A DNA stretch of 64,000 nt from Bedellia somnulentella (GCA_963576735.1 OY755189.1:3472001-3536000); one strand, 5' to 3'; positions 49,011-60,829 are shown, counted from the stretch's first letter. The notes: generated from the letters alone by a model not told the origin. Program-made: numbers and translations.

Positions 49011-49185
49011 GGGATTTTTGGGCGATGCGGCTGGAGACCCATCACCAACAACCTTTATTTTACCATCCTTTCCCCACTCAATTTTCCAAATGTGGCTGAG
49101 GAATTTCTAATTCCTTAGCTCTGGCTACCCCTTCTAGGGATTTATAGCCGTGAGTATATGTATGTATGTATGTATGTATGTATAT
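49011..49185 (+). mobile_element. SINE-A, 5'-truncated
   Basis: Starts at ggcttttaagggattttt; tail gccgtgagtatatgtatg repeated. Confidence 0.9.
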
Positions 49186-49712
49186 CATTGAGTTAGTATC
49201 CCATAATTCAATTTTTCTTAGTTTGGGGCTGACTTGATCTGTGTATAATATATCCGTATATATTTGTCATTATTTATCACATTATTGGCTTAGATTGACT
49301 TTAAATGTGCTCCAAACAGATGTTCTACTAACTTGGTCTGGAGTTCACTTAGTCTAAGGAATTACCAATGTCTCCACCACTTTTAGCAGTGAAAAGTTGT
49401 CAAACATTATATTGTTTTGTCTTACTCACTTTGTAGGATAGGACCCACAATAAAGTATAGGGTAGCGTTCTTCATAACCGACCCACATGTCCTAACACAA
49501 TTTTTTTAATTTATAGTTCATCTGAAATTGTAACTTGAACACTTACATATTGTAATAGTGTGTATAATGGTTTTGTAAATATAGGAAATAATTTAATATA
49601 TTATGTAAAATGTTATACAGTAAACGAAAATAAATCTTACGAATTCAAATTAAGGTTGACTTTTTCTTTTTAATATCGGTATTTCTTACACTTTAAATTT
49701 TTATCCTCAACT
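49186..49712. other. AT-rich, nothing recognised; second AATAAA at 49629
   Basis: Possible distal poly(A) site for dpr, unproven. Confidence 0.35.
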
Positions 49713-50078
49713 CAAACGTTCAGGCCGAATATCCCAAAAGGGGTTGGCAGAGATACTAATACTTCTGAACATCACGTGACATTTTAACCTGGTGTTCCAG
49801 AGTACCCACGTTTTTGCTTGACCTGTGTACTCACGTGATAGGGGCAGGCCTATCACCGTTTTGTACGAATACACTGTCACATGACAAAGTGCAACTAAGC
49901 CATATGGGTTTCCTCCCGATGTTTTCCCTCACCGTTAACAGCCATGATAAGTAAACTATACTTACGACTTTAGAAAATGATGAAAATGATATAATGTAGA
50001 TGTAGGGCCCGACCCGGTATTTGAACCCTAATCATCTGCACGATAAGGGGTGATCTACCCAACGAGCTAAAACAGTTC
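49713..50078 (-). mobile_element. SINE-B, diverged
   Basis: Tail ctcaaacgttcaggccg; A-box side gagctaaaacag at the right. Confidence 0.8.
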
Positions 50079-50132
50079 TTATCCATCAACTTATACTCAG
50101 TAATAATATCCCATACAGCGTTATAGATTCAT

Positions 50133-50380
50133 TACATACATACATTTACTCACGGCTATAAATCCCTAAAAGGGGTAGCCAGAGCTAACGAATTAGAAAT
50201 TCCTCAGCCACTTTTGGAAGTTGCGTGGGGAAAAGATGGTAAAATAAAGGTTGTTGGAGATGGGTCTCCAACCGCATCGCCCAAAAATCCCTTAAAAAGC
50301 CCCAATACCGTTAGTCGCCTCTTACGTACACACACCGGAAGAAAAGGGGTAGTGCTATTCTAAGCCGACACTACACAGCA
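50133..50380 (-). mobile_element. SINE-A, full copy
   Basis: Tail acatacatttactcacggct; head ctacacagca. Confidence 0.9.
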
Positions 50381-50429
50381 AAGATTCATTCTAACATCTA
50401 AAGTTCACATCGCCAAGACATACATCAGT

Positions 50430-50930
50430 TACGTTCCGTGAGGAAAACTATCGTCTCATGGCTTAATACCTCAGCCACGTAGGTTTCTTCAAGATGCTTT
50501 TCCGTTATCGTTAAGAGCATACATACATACATATACTCACGGCTATATTTCCCTAGAAGGGGTAGCCAGAGCTAAGGATTTATAAATTCCTCAGCCACTT
50601 TTGGAAGTTGAGCGGGGAAAAGATGGTAAAAATAAAGGTTTTTGGTGATGAGTCTCTAACCGCATTGCCCAAAAATCCAATAAAAAGCCCTAATACCCTT
50701 AGTCGCCTCTTACGACACCCGTGGGTAGAAAGGGGCAGCGACATTCTAAGCCGGCACTACACGGCAATACTATCGTTAAGAGCCTTGATAAATAAACTAC
50801 ACATATGGCCTAAGAATAGATACACTGATGTAGGCACTACTTCATTATAGGGGCTTAGTCTGATCTCAACATTTAAACTTATGCCTCCTGCATGAGCATT
50901 GGTGGTGTTCCCACTGAGTTATCAAGCTTG
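50430..50930 (-). mobile_element. SINE-B, degenerate, split by SINE-A
   Basis: Islands either side of the SINE-A: ttccgtgaggaaaac, taggtttcttcaagatgctt, then gataaataaactacacatat and gatgtaggc. Confidence 0.6.
50519..50770 (-). mobile_element. SINE-A with 13-bp target-site duplication in a SINE-B
   Basis: TATCGTTAAGAGC at 50506-50518 and 50771-50783 flanks a full minus-strand SINE-A of the 'cccgtgggtag' subfamily. Confidence 0.9.
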
Positions 50931-50980
50931 GCCAAAATCAAAAGCGAAACTCTAGCTAGCTCATCAGAACTTTAAAAAAA

Positions 50981-51193
50981 CTATATAATGTCGGCTTAGA
51001 ATAGCAACTCCCCATTTCTTTCTGTAAGTGTTCATAAGAGGCGGCTAAGGGTATTAAAACTTTTTAAGGCATGATATGTTAGGGCGATGCGGTTTGAGAC
51101 TCATCACCAAAGCCTTTTTTTATAATCTTATCCCCACACAACTTCTAAAAAAGGAATTTCTTGTTCCGAAGCTCTGGCTACCCTTTCTAGGGA
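50981..51193 (+). mobile_element. SINE-A, diverged, tail lost
   Basis: Head atataatgtcggcttagaat; ends at 'accctttctaggga'. Confidence 0.75.
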
Positions 51194-51304
51194 GAAAGAA
51201 AGTTGTTAAGAATAAAAAAGCAGTAAATCATATAGGTTTTGTAAAAAAGTTCCAAAACAGTATATTCATCTAAAATATCACGTTATGAAATGTATTAGTA
51301 AACT

Positions 51305-51560
51305 TACATACATACATAGATACATATGCTCACGGCTATAAATGCCTAGAAGGGGTAGCCAGAGCTAACGAATTAGAAATTCCACAGCCACTTTTGGAAG
51401 TTGCGTGGGGAAAAGATAATAAAATAAAGGTGGTTGGTGATGGGTCTCCAACCACATCGCCCAAAAATCCCTTAAAAAGCCCCAATACCGTTACTCGCCC
51501 CTTACATACACCCACAGGAAGAAAAGGGGTAGTGCTATTCTAAGCCGACACTACACAGCA
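51305..51560 (-). mobile_element. SINE-A, full copy
   Basis: Tail acatacatagatacatatgc; head ctacacagca. Confidence 0.9.
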
Positions 51561-51849
51561 ATATTAGTAAACTTGCAATTTAGTAAATGCCTAAACCACA
51601 TAGAGATTTGCGGTCACACTTGAAAGTCATAAAGTGACCTAACACTTAGAGTTTGATACAATATACTCGTAAGTAAGTAGCAATAACCACGAAAGTCCAT
51701 CAACAAGTCTGAAAGCTCAAGCTTCGGCCGATTGACCACAAACCAAAAAGGGTATTACATGGAACAAGATTACGAAAGAGATATGGAGACTTGAATATTT
51801 GTCACGATTTAGTTCCTACTAAGGAGGAGTCAATAATGTAGTTATTTTA
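51561..51849. other. non-coding, nothing recognised
   Basis: No ORF or repeat. Confidence 0.4.
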
Positions 51850-52085
51850 CATATACATACATATACTCACGGCTGTTAATCCCTAGATGGGGTAGCCAGA
51901 GCTAAGGAATTAAAAATTCTTCAGCCACTTTTGGAAAGTTAAGTGGGAAAAGATGTAAAAATAAAGGTTGTTGGCGATGGGTCTCCAACCTCATCGCCCA
52001 AAAAATCCAATACCGTTAGTCGCCTCTTCTTTACACCCACCGGATGAAATGGGGTAGTGCTATTCTAAGCCGACACTACACAGCA
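51850..52085 (-). mobile_element. SINE-A
   Basis: Tail atacatatactcacggctg; small deletion before 'ccaataccg'; head ctacacagca. Confidence 0.88.
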
Positions 52086-52218
52086 ACAGTTTTTTTCTAT
52101 GGTAAAAATAGCTCTTTTGTTTGTGCATTTAAATGTTGTTTTTGATACATATACGAGTATATTAATAATAATTCCTTCTTTTTTATGTTATCTTCTCTAT
52201 AAATATTATTTTTATTTT

Positions 52219-52456
52219 AGCTGTGTAGTGTCGGCTCAGAATAGTTCTTTCCCAATTTTTCCCGTGAGTGATCGTAAGAGGCGACTAATGGTGTTAAGAC
52301 TTTTTTGGATGATACGGTTGGTAGGAGACCATCACTAAAATCATTTACTTGACAATCTTGTCTCCCACTCAATTCCCAAAAATGGCTAAGGTATTTCTTA
52401 TTTTGAAGTTCCAGACAACCTATCTAAGGATAGCCGTAAATATTGTACATATGTAT
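52219..52456 (+). mobile_element. SINE-A, diverged
   Basis: Head agctgtgtagtgtcggctca; degenerate tail. Confidence 0.8.
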
Positions 52457-52972
52457 ATTTTTTTATAATTGTGTTATATAATTTAATTGTGCCTTATAGT
52501 AGCAAGCATTTTTTCATATTATTAAAAGGTAAGAAATTATATTTCTATTCTCGATGTGATCTAATTTTAATATTTAAGACAGATCATAATAAATTTCTCT
52601 TTGCGTATCATGAATCAAATATGAGTATGCGTATTTTAGCCTATTGATTATTGAAATTGCAACGAAATAGTTGTCTCCGCGTGCAACATAATAAAAAATA
52701 AGTCATTATTATTTATTTGAAGAAATTGAGGTTAACCATCGAATCCAGCAAGAATCAGCAGCGCTCAAGATTCTGCCCGATATCCCCTCGCCCAAAAGTC
52801 TTTGACCATTGTGTTTGCCAGTAATGTTACCTATGGCTCACAGACGTGACTTTATACTAATTGCCGCATAAAAACTAATAGACAACCCACAGGTAATGGA
52901 GAGGGGTATGCTCCTAAGCTTCATTCCACAATCGAATCCACAACAAGGATATCCGTAGATGAAGCGGGTTAA
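52457..52972. other. non-coding, nothing recognised
   Basis: Mid-part (52740-52960) is less AT-rich and could be an old repeat, but no ORF is open. Confidence 0.4.
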
Positions 52973-53220
52973 CCATACATACATATACTCACGGCTATAA
53001 ATCCCTTAACGGTGTAGCCAGAGCTTTGGAATGAAAAATTCCTCAGCCACTATTGGAAGTTGATTGGGGGAAAGATGGTAATAATAAATGTTTTTGGTGA
53101 CGGGTCTCCAACCACACCGCCCAAATATCACTTAAAAAGCCCCCATACCCTTAGTTGCCTCTTACGATCACCCACGGGTAGAAATGGGGTAGTGTTATTC
53201 TAAGCCGACATTACACGGCA
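52973..53220 (-). mobile_element. SINE-A, full copy
   Basis: Tail catacatacatatactcacg; head attacacggca. Confidence 0.9.
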
Positions 53221-53411
53221 ATCCAATATAGGTGAAATAATTGCAAAACTGACACGGCAATGAGCAGCAATACATTGCATGTAGAACTAACGGCTGGTGG
53301 TGGAGTGGCGGCCACTTAGCGGACGTAGCGGTAGGCCTCACTCAATTGGCTGATGATGTCGATAGTGACACCAAATTCAAGTGAGATATTTCATTCAACA
53401 CAACTCAAAAT

Positions 53412-53742
53412 CAAACGTTCACGCCGCATATGTGTAGGTTGGCAGAGGTACTAATACTTCTGAACATCACGTGACATTGTCATATGGTGCTCAGAGTACC
53501 CACGTGTTACTTGGACATTGTACTCAAGTGCAAGAGGGCAGGCCTATTGCCATTTTGTACGAATACACGGTCACATGACAAAGTACGACTTAATTTAGGG
53601 TTATAACGACCATGATAAATTAATCACACATATGTCTTTAGGAAAGACTAATTGGTGTAGTGTAGGCCTGACCTGGGATTCGAACACTTATCGCCTGCAC
53701 GATAAGCGGTGTTCTACCTACTGGGCTATCACGGTTGCTAAA
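53412..53742 (-). mobile_element. SINE-B, diverged
   Basis: Tail caaacgttcacgccgc; head tgatagcccagtaggtag at the right. Confidence 0.85.
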
Positions 53743-54079
53743 ATCTAATCCAAATTTTAGTGTAAGTCCTTATTCTGCCATCTCTTTGATATTTTAAATA
53801 CACGCCGTATTAATATAGTCCCAGAATAATTCCCAAATCTGGGATTACTGAAAGTCCGGACCCTGCACTGATTTACAACTTAAAAGGCTAATAAAAGGGA
53901 TCTTGAATACCTATTAAGGGACATATAATGATTTTAGTTGGAGCAACTTTTTGTTTTATGTGACTGCCCCTAATCTATTCCATCTGGTTTTCACGATATC
54001 ATATTCGTGGTTATAATGATATAATTTATCCTTTTCATGTTATGTTGGACACTTTCAGGAAATTTACTACTAGGTACTC
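53743..54079. other. non-coding, nothing recognised
   Basis: No ORF. Confidence 0.4.
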
Positions 54080-54265
54080 AAAGCAGTGTCAGTATCGATC
54101 GCCACATAATACGATCTTGACAAATCTCTCTTGCTTCCCTTACATTAATTATTCTTCTCACTTCGGGCCCCTATGTTTTGTGAAAACGTTTTTCATCTGG
54201 TCTAGAATCGTTTTACGCGGCCGTCATATACTAACAATGCCATCCACATTGGATCTATATGAGAA
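54080..54265 (-). pseudogene. RTE-a ORF fragment, diverged
   Basis: Islands: gatcgccacataatacgatc, ttacattaattattcttctc, actaacaatgccatccacat on the + strand, that is the RTE-a C-terminus on the minus strand. Confidence 0.55.
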
Positions 54266-54420
54266 AATGTATTGCAAATTATTTAAACAAAAGGATTTTT
54301 TAAGTAAAGAAGCCCCTATTTTTTCGCAGGATAATGCTAGTAGAACTTTTTTTACCTATAAAGGCTAAAATGTAATAATGGCAAACAGCATTTACGAAAA
54401 ACTTTAAAAAGGCATCTTTT

Positions 54421-54658
54421 GCCGTGTAGTGCTTAGAATGTCACTACCCATTTCTGCCCACGGGTGTCCTAAGAGGCGACTAAGGCTATGGGGCTTTTTT
54501 AAGTATTTTTTTGGCGATGCATTTGGAGACCCATCACCAACTATACTTTATTTCTGCCATCTTATCCCCTATCAACTTCCAACTGTGGCTGAAGAGTTTC
54601 CAGCTCTGGTTACCCTTTTTACGATTTATAGCCGTGAGTACATTTATGTATGTGTATG
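54421..54658 (+). mobile_element. SINE-A
   Basis: Head gccgtgtagtgcttagaatg (short deletion); tail gccgtgagtacatttatgta. Confidence 0.85.
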
Positions 54659-54881
54659 TTTAAAAAGTATCTCTTTGGCAAATTGCATTGTAATGGAGGT
54701 ATATCATTCCAACTGCAGTACTACAAACTACAACGTGATGTAAATATACCTATTTCATCCAAAAAAAATCTACATAATGCTTCTAACGATCACAATATTA
54801 TACAATCCTGTGAAACCTGTCGAGCTTCATCCAAAGGCATAATCATTTATGCTTCTTTATTCTTTAGACAACATACGCCTG

Positions 54882-55656
54882 TGTGGAAACAGCAAAGATA
54901 TACTGGCGTACTGGCTTAGTACCCTTGCTGTGTACCAACTTATAATTGGCCTAGACCTCGCTTTTATAACATACCCTTTTTATATTATAAATCGATAAAG
55001 GACATCAAACTAAACAACTTTGCCCATGGAATGCCTATCTAAAATATTGTAATTTTCAAAAAATAATAATAATTAAAAATTGTCGTACCTAGTTCAAACT
55101 GAGAATGTATAGAATGAGATTCCTTGCTTCAGTGAAAATAAGAAATTAAAAAAAAAACATTTGATCTATGCTTTTCGCTCTGTAAACAAAAATATAACTT
55201 CTTTCGGTATTTTCCAGTTGTATTGATCGTCGTTGAAAAATAATATCACGAAAATAAACCGGTAAGCGAGCGATTGAACTGGAAAATACAGAAAGAAGTT
55301 ATGTTTTTGTTTACAGAGCAAAAAGCATAGATCAGATGTTTTTTTTTTAATTTCTTATTTTCACTGAAGCAAGGAATCTCATTCTATACATTCTCAGTTT
55401 GAACTAGGTACGACAATTTTTAATTATTATTATATTTTGAAAATTACAACATTTTAGATAGGCATTCCATAGGCAAAGTTGTTAAGTTTGATGTCCTTTA
55501 TCGATTTATAATATAAAAAGGGTATGTTAAAAAAGCGAGGTCTAGGCCAATTTGTATCTATGCTTAACATTTACACTCCACGATGTAGGAATATGAGTGA
55601 GACACTGCTATGTGCGAGTGAGTCCGTAGTAGTGTGCGCTCTAACATGACTCCCAC
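54882..55656. mobile_element. MITE-2, copy filled by the fold-back element
   Basis: Ends tgtggaaacagc and gactcccac. Flanked by GCCTG / ACCTG. Its own sequence at 54882-54947 and 55549-55656 matches 22375-22543. Confidence 0.8.
54948..55548. mobile_element. fold-back element: 272-bp inverted arms, AATT duplication
   Basis: Left arm 54948-55219 and right arm 55277-55548 are reverse complements with about ten mismatches (roughly 96 percent by eye), around a 57-bp spacer. Ends GGCCTAGACCTCGC / GCGAGGTCTAGGCC. AATT lies on both sides. No ORF. Superfamily unknown. Confidence 0.92.
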
Positions 55657-55784
55657 ACCTGCCTTTTTTGACACATTCTGTATTTGATCACATTGCATTG
55701 GCTTAATCTCTTTTAACAACTCGCATCTATACTCTCTATGCGCCCAAACCATTTTAACTACCTTTTATTTATATATAATAAATA

Positions 55785-56359
55785 ATAATAAATAATAAAA
55801 ATACTTTTATTGAGTAGATAAAGCCTAATACATGTGAGAGACCACTTTTTGTACATATATAAGAAATATATAGTGTCGGTTCGTACTGAGCGAGGCTATT
55901 AGTTAACACATATTTATTTATCTTTAGCACCTATAATAGACCTAGATCTGTGCTATAGGTACTAAATAATAATTACAAAGTGACAAAATGCCAATATGGA
56001 TCGAATAACAGAGTACATGAAATCAGCTTGGTCAGCTCTATGAGATGAGCGTGAAAAGGCTTAACATATGTTTTTTTCAAATTTACAATCCTGCAGCCCT
56101 AGACTATGACTAATTAATATGAAAATGCATGAATTATTGTTTTCGGAATTTTACAAACTTAGGTCAATAGTTTAATATCTAATACACATGAACACACAAT
56201 GAAAATCAGATTTAGAATGATGCTAAAAGAAATATTAATGAAAAGTGGTTACAAAATGCATACTAGTTATTTAAATCAGTACTATAACAATTTATAATTA
56301 TGTAATTTAAGTATAATGTAAAGTGCCAAATAAGTAGTTAAGCTAAATAGGGGGGGGGG
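55785..56359 (-). other. CR1-c 3' UTR
   Basis: AT-rich, no ORF, ending on the minus strand in aataaaagtatttttatt and (att)n. A C10 run (+ strand g) lies just below the stop. Confidence 0.55.
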
Positions 56360-59308
56360 TCATTTTTGTGGATGGAGAAGCAGTTCAGTGTTGTCATAAG
56401 TTAGTGACTTTAACCATATGGATGCATACTTTTTGCATTCATAAGCATTTAAATGGAGTATGGGAGATGGAATAGAATTGTTGATTATATTGTAGAGGAA
56501 GGGGCCCAGAAAGCAAAAAAAGCGGTTACTAAAAAAAGTTTTTAAATTAATCGTCGGGATCGATATTCTATTGCGTTTACATAACGTTGAATTGGGATTG
56601 ATAATTGAGTGTTGCCTTAGAATAGTATTTAGTATAAAAAGTTGGCGGACGGTTAGCAGATCCCATTCAGTATACAAGGCTCTAGTTGAGTAGAGACGAG
56701 GTTTGAAAGAGCTTACCTTCAGTAAAGCTCTTTGAGCTCTCTCAAGGCCAATAATATGTGACTTGGCGGCACCACCCCAAGAAGTAACGCAGTATGTTAA
56801 AAGTGATTGACATAAGGCAAGATAAATCATTTTAAGGAGCTCCTTGTCCGATATATGACGCAACTTTTTGAAGATGAAGATAAGCTTCCGCACTCTGTTT
56901 GAAAGTTGTTCAATATGCTGTTGGAAGTTGAGTTTGCTATCAATGATTATGCCCAAATATCTCGTATATTCAACTCGTTGAATAACAGGACATGAGCACT
57001 GCCTTGGTCTATCTGAGTGTGAACAGTCAACTGGCAGAACTAAGTCTGGAGAGGGAAGTGATCTATTTGTTATAGCAAACGTAGTGTATACGGTTTTTTT
57101 TACATTTAAAGCTAATAAATTTTGTCTTAACCATAAACAGATACTGTTTAATCCTGATTCAGCCCTTTCAAACACTTCACTCCATGTGTCACCGGTAAAT
57201 GTAAGTGCAGTATCATCTGCGAAGGATATTATTCGACAGCTATCTAAGGGCAAGTTACATAAATCATTGATATATATAAGAAACAATGTCGGGCCAAGCA
57301 AGCTGCCTTGCGGAATTCCGTAGTTGATGGGTGTTTCAGAACTTATAATTCCTTCAATTTTTACAGATTGGGTTCTTTCACTCAGATAATTAGCAAATAG
57401 TTCAAGCTGGTTGTCCCGTATACCTAGCTTATCCATTTTTTCTAATAGAAAAGGTGACCATGTGGTATCAAATGCTTTAGCTATGTCCATAAAAACTGTT
57501 AGGCACTTTTTACCTTTGTCAAGTGTGAGAGCTATGAGATTCGTAAGTTCATGAACCGCATCAGAGCACGATCTCCCACTTCGAAAACCAAACTGGTTTT
57601 GGGATAGAAGTTTTTTATCCTCTAGGTAACGATTTAATTGTTGTAGAATGAGACGTTCGAGTAAATTGGACAATGCTGGAAGAACTGATATGGGCCTATA
57701 ATTATTTACACAAGAAGGATCACCGGATTTAAACACTGGATGAACCACTGCTTTTTTGAAATAAGTTGGGAATTTACCTGTCTTGAAACATAGATTAAAA
57801 ATATGCGTAAGGGGTTTGATAAATAGATACTTTTTAGTTTTTATAAGGCTGGCCGAAATGCCATCCCAACCGACTGCACAATCAATGCGTAGGGAATTTA
57901 CAACACGTTCCACTTCATCTTGATCAGTGGGAAGCAAGACGAAGGAAGAAGAAGGTTGATACGAACTCGAGCGGGGCAAATTAGATGTTCTGTTTCCAGA
58001 CTGCTGATTTAGAAGTTTTTCCGCTAATTCTTTACCGATGTTAGCAAAATTATGGTTTACAAAATCAACTGACTCAGCTTTTGAAGCACCGATATTATAT
58101 ATTTTTTTGGCTCCAGATTTGTCCTTCTTTATACCTGTTACATCTTTAATCACCTCCCACAGTTTTTTGTTATTCGATTTTGCAACAGACAACTCTGTCC
58201 TTTCAAAAGACGCCTTTACCTTTTTTAACAATTTGTTGCAGAAGTTTCGGTACCTTTTAAAAGTAATGGAAAGGATAGTGTTCATCGGCTCCTTTTTCAA
58301 CTTTTTGTGCATATTGTCTCTATTACGGATACACTTAAGAAGACCTGGGGTGATCCAAGGTTTTATTGGTCGTAATCTGCGACTTAGAATATTTTTTTTG
58401 GAATGATCGGCTATTAGGGATCTAATTGGGTCCACTAAAAGGGTGGTAGCAGTGTTAGGGTCATCGGAGAGCAATATTTGTTCAAAATTTAGTGATTTTA
58501 TTCTTTTAAAGAGTCCCGTATAGTCAACTTTTGTGTAATATTTTAACAGAGAATTTGATTTTGTTACATCCATTGCTAGAAAGACAGAGTCGTGATTAGT
58601 TACACATGAGTTCATTACAAGAGTTTTTGAAGGGTAGTTAGATTTAATAATAACGTGATCAAGACAAGTCTTCTTATGGGTTGGAAAAGTGTGGGCAGGG
58701 AGAAGGCCATGCGATGCTAACATATTGAGATATTCATTGGCGATTACTGAAAGGGGGCTGCTAGGTTCTATGTTAATATTAATATCACCTAATATAATTA
58801 TAGTCGGGTAATGTTTAAGATTAGTAAGAATATTGTCCAAGGACTCAACAAAGTTATGCGGATCGTGAAAGCACCATGGGCGATATATTGCCAGTAAGGC
58901 TGTGTCAGTATTTAGTTTAATTAGTAGACAACTAGCTTCTTGCACATTGGCGTCCTCGACCTTAACATTCTGAATTATATCTCTTATAAATACTGTAACG
59001 CCATCACTTTTATTAATCGGATGTGCAGATGAGAATGAGTTGTATCCTGCTATTGAGGGTATAGATGGGTTTAACGGAAGCCAACTCTCAGGTAGGACAA
59101 TTATATCGGGTGGTATTTTTATTCGATACAGTAGAGTTTGAAGACCAGAAAGGTTGGCTGACAGGCTACGTATATTTTGTAACAGAAATTTGAAATACTT
59201 GTCTGGTCTTTTAATATAAGTGGTACAGTCTTCAGGATCACAATTATAGGTCTCAGATATCGAAATGGAGTCAATATTTAAAAATGTATCCTTTTGGGAA
59301 TCGAATTT
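56360..59308 (-). CDS. CR1-c ORF2: endonuclease-reverse transcriptase
   Basis: The frame is open from 59308 (after a TGA at 59309-59311) to the stop at 56360, 982 codons, with no internal stop. There is no clear ATG at the 5' end, so the true start is uncertain. Endonuclease motifs: LLQNIRSLSANLSGL near the start, VLPESWLPL, ILGDINI, NHDSVFLAMD. RT motifs: NNYRPISVLPALSN, NQFGFRSGRSC, FMDIAKAFDT, GIPQGSLLGPTLF, SFADDTALTF (catalytic FADD), LGIIIDSKLNF. A CR1-type C-terminal domain follows. Works by target-primed reverse transcription. The linker before the RT is full length, unlike CR1-b. ORF2 looks intact but ORF1 is broken, so the copy is probably not autonomous. Confidence 0.92.
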   Translation of the reverse strand, partial: KFDSQKDTFLNIDSISISETYNCDPEDCTTYIKRPDKYFKFLLQNIRSLSANLSGLQTLLYRIKIPPDIIVLPESWLPLNPSIPSIAGYNSFSSAHPINKSDGVTVFIRDIIQNVKVEDANVQEASCLLIKLNTDTALLAIYRPWCFHDPHNFVESLDNILTNLKHYPTIIILGDININIEPSSPLSVIANEYLNMLASHGLLPAHTFPTHKKTCLDHVIIKSNYPSKTLVMNSCVTNHDSVFLAMDVTKSNSLLKYYTKVDYTGLFKRIKSLNFEQILLSDDPNTATTLLVDPIRSLIADHSKKNILSRRLRPIKPWITPGLLKCIRNRDNMHKKLKKEPMNTILSITFKRYRNFCNKLLKKVKASFERTELSVAKSNNKKLWEVIKDVTGIKKDKSGAKKIYNIGASKAESVDFVNHNFANIGKELAEKLLNQQSGNRTSNLPRSSSYQPSSSFVLLPTDQDEVERVVNSLRIDCAVGWDGISASLIKTKKYLFIKPLTHIFNLCFKTGKFPTYFKKAVVHPVFKSGDPSCVNNYRPISVLPALSNLLERLILQQLNRYLEDKKLLSQNQFGFRSGRSCSDAVHELTNLIALTLDKGKKCLTVFMDIAKAFDTTWSPFLLEKMDKLGIRDNQLELFANYLSERTQSVKIEGIISSETPINYGIPQGSLLGPTLFLIYINDLCNLPLDSCRIISFADDTALTFTGDTWSEVFERAESGLNSICLWLRQNLLALNVKKTVYTTFAITNRSLPSPDLVLPVDCSHSDRPRQCSCPVIQRVEYTRYLGIIIDSKLNFQQHIEQLSNRVRKLIFIFKKLRHISDKELLKMIYLALCQSLLTYCVTSWGGAAKSHIIGLERAQRALLKVSSFKPRLYSTRALYTEWDLLTVRQLFILNTILRQHSIINPNSTLCKRNRISIPTINLKTFFSNRFFCFLGPFLYNIINNSIPSPILHLNAYECKKYASIWLKSLTYDNTELLLHPQK

Positions 59309-59610
59309 TCAATTTTAAATTTAGTAGCATCAATGTGGGAGTGGTTAACGAATTTATATAGTAACAGATTAGAGAGGTAGAGAGAAAACGAACTTATTGG
59401 CACAGTATACATTACGGGCACAAGGCAATTATAACTAGAGATGATACAAAAAGTTTTAGTAGCATATATGATACGTAAATTGTAAACAAAAATTAACAAT
59501 AAAATCCAATAACCTAAACAATAACAATATCTGTAGGGTAGAAAGCAAATAGTCAAGTTGATGTAAAATACATATATCGAAAGATATTGGCCTAGTCTAG
59601 CTACTAGTCA

Positions 59611-60180
59611 TTAGGAGCTCTTCGTTTCATTAACTAGGGTGTCCTCCGACACATTAATAACCGGACTTCCCTCCTCCTTACGTAGCAAAACTCGTCCATT
59701 TGAAGTCCAACAGTAGCGAAAGAGACCATCCTTAACCAGCTGACGCGCCCTATTATATAACTGTCGATTCTTCGGGGTGAGATGCTCTGCTATATAAATT
59801 GTTTGAGTCAGATCCGCACAACCAATTGCTCTAGTGTTAAGTTTATTTGTTTTATTCACTATGTTATAATTACGAAGAGCTTTTATTACTTTGTTCTTAT
59901 AAATTGTAGTAGCAAATGTTACAATGATAGGCTTATTGGATGATTTTGTATTTATGCGACGAATATCTTGGATAATAAGTGGATGGATTTCCAGAGACAG
60001 TGTTTGCAGCAAAGAATTCATTACATTAAGTAGGTCGTCTTGAGTCTCTTGCTTGTTGAAAGGAATATTTCTAATAACGAGTTTATTTAAGTTTTTTTCG
60101 ATATTTAACTCCTCAACCGTTTTTTCCATATCATAGACACATTTTTCTATAGTAATAGATTTTTTATCCAGGTTGGACAA
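59611..60180 (-). pseudogene. CR1-c ORF1, C-terminal part
   Basis: Open on the minus strand from 60180 to the stop at 59611: coiled coil (VYDMEKTVEELNIEKNLNKL), RRM-like segment (VIRNIPF ... IQDIRRINT ... KPIIVTF) and the C-terminal block IYIAEHLTPKNRQLYNRAR. Begins exactly at the insertion point; the leading TTG is not a real start. Confidence 0.85.
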
Positions 60181-60610
60181 TTAAGGGCCAGCGCTGACTG
60201 CCGGCATGGCATGGCATGGCAAAGGATTTCGGTACAGATATAGCATTTTTAATCTTATTACCATGAGTATAGAATTCATTTTACTTCATTTTGACACAAA
60301 GATGCCGACGCACAGTGATTCGCGTAGAACAAGCTAGATGGACAAAATTATTTTTCGACTCGAATGGCTCTATATGTGCTTAATCATACGTATTCTGTAC
60401 TTTGTTTTGCATTTCATGACTTAAGGTAAATGGGAGGGGGGTAGTGTAAATAAAAACACAAATAATGAAAAAATAATATATATATATTTAAAAAAATGCA
60501 AAAATCATGTATTCTCCCACATTAAACATTTTTCTAAACTTAAAACTAATATAAAAAACAAATGTTTACAAGTCAGTTACTTAAAAAATAATATTCTATA
60601 CATGTTACAA

Positions 60611-60811
60611 TCATTCCCTATCACTATCATCATCTGAAGAATCCGACTCTATGTAATCATTTTCATTACGAGGGATATTTACATAAGGTCGCGAAATGGG
60701 CACTGAAGGCGGGATAACTAATTTTAAAACTTCCGAATTTAACTTTTCAGGTTTTTTCCTGGGTATATCTCTGAAGGCGTTAATTAAAGGGTCGGATGTA
60801 GTTAAAAGCAT
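60611..60811 (-). pseudogene. last-exon remnant inside the TTAA element
   Basis: The frame runs from the hairpin region through TNTDLLHMLLTTSDPLINAF, then KKPEKLNSEVLKLVI and an acidic end ESDSSDDDSDRE before a stop at 60611. The spacing vaguely recalls the BESS motif at the end of MADF-BESS proteins; low confidence. Confidence 0.35.
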
Positions 60812-60829
60812 GTGTAATAAGTCTGTATT

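Larger units (their letters stand above)
54815..55760 (-). mobile_element. RTE-a fragment carrying nested MITE-2 and fold-back element
   Basis: RTE-a sequence at 54815-54881 ('gcttctttattctttagaca') resumes at 55657 ('acctgcctttttt' to 'cgcccaaaccattttaac'). Confidence 0.7.

Noticed and set aside
1085..53742. CRISPR-like regularly spaced repeats
   Set aside because: Repeats are 250-360-bp SINEs on both strands at irregular spacing in a eukaryotic genome.
59278..59556. 92-codon hydrophobic minus-strand frame
   Set aside because: In the CR1-c spacer between ORF1 and ORF2; hydrophobicity follows from AT-rich codons.
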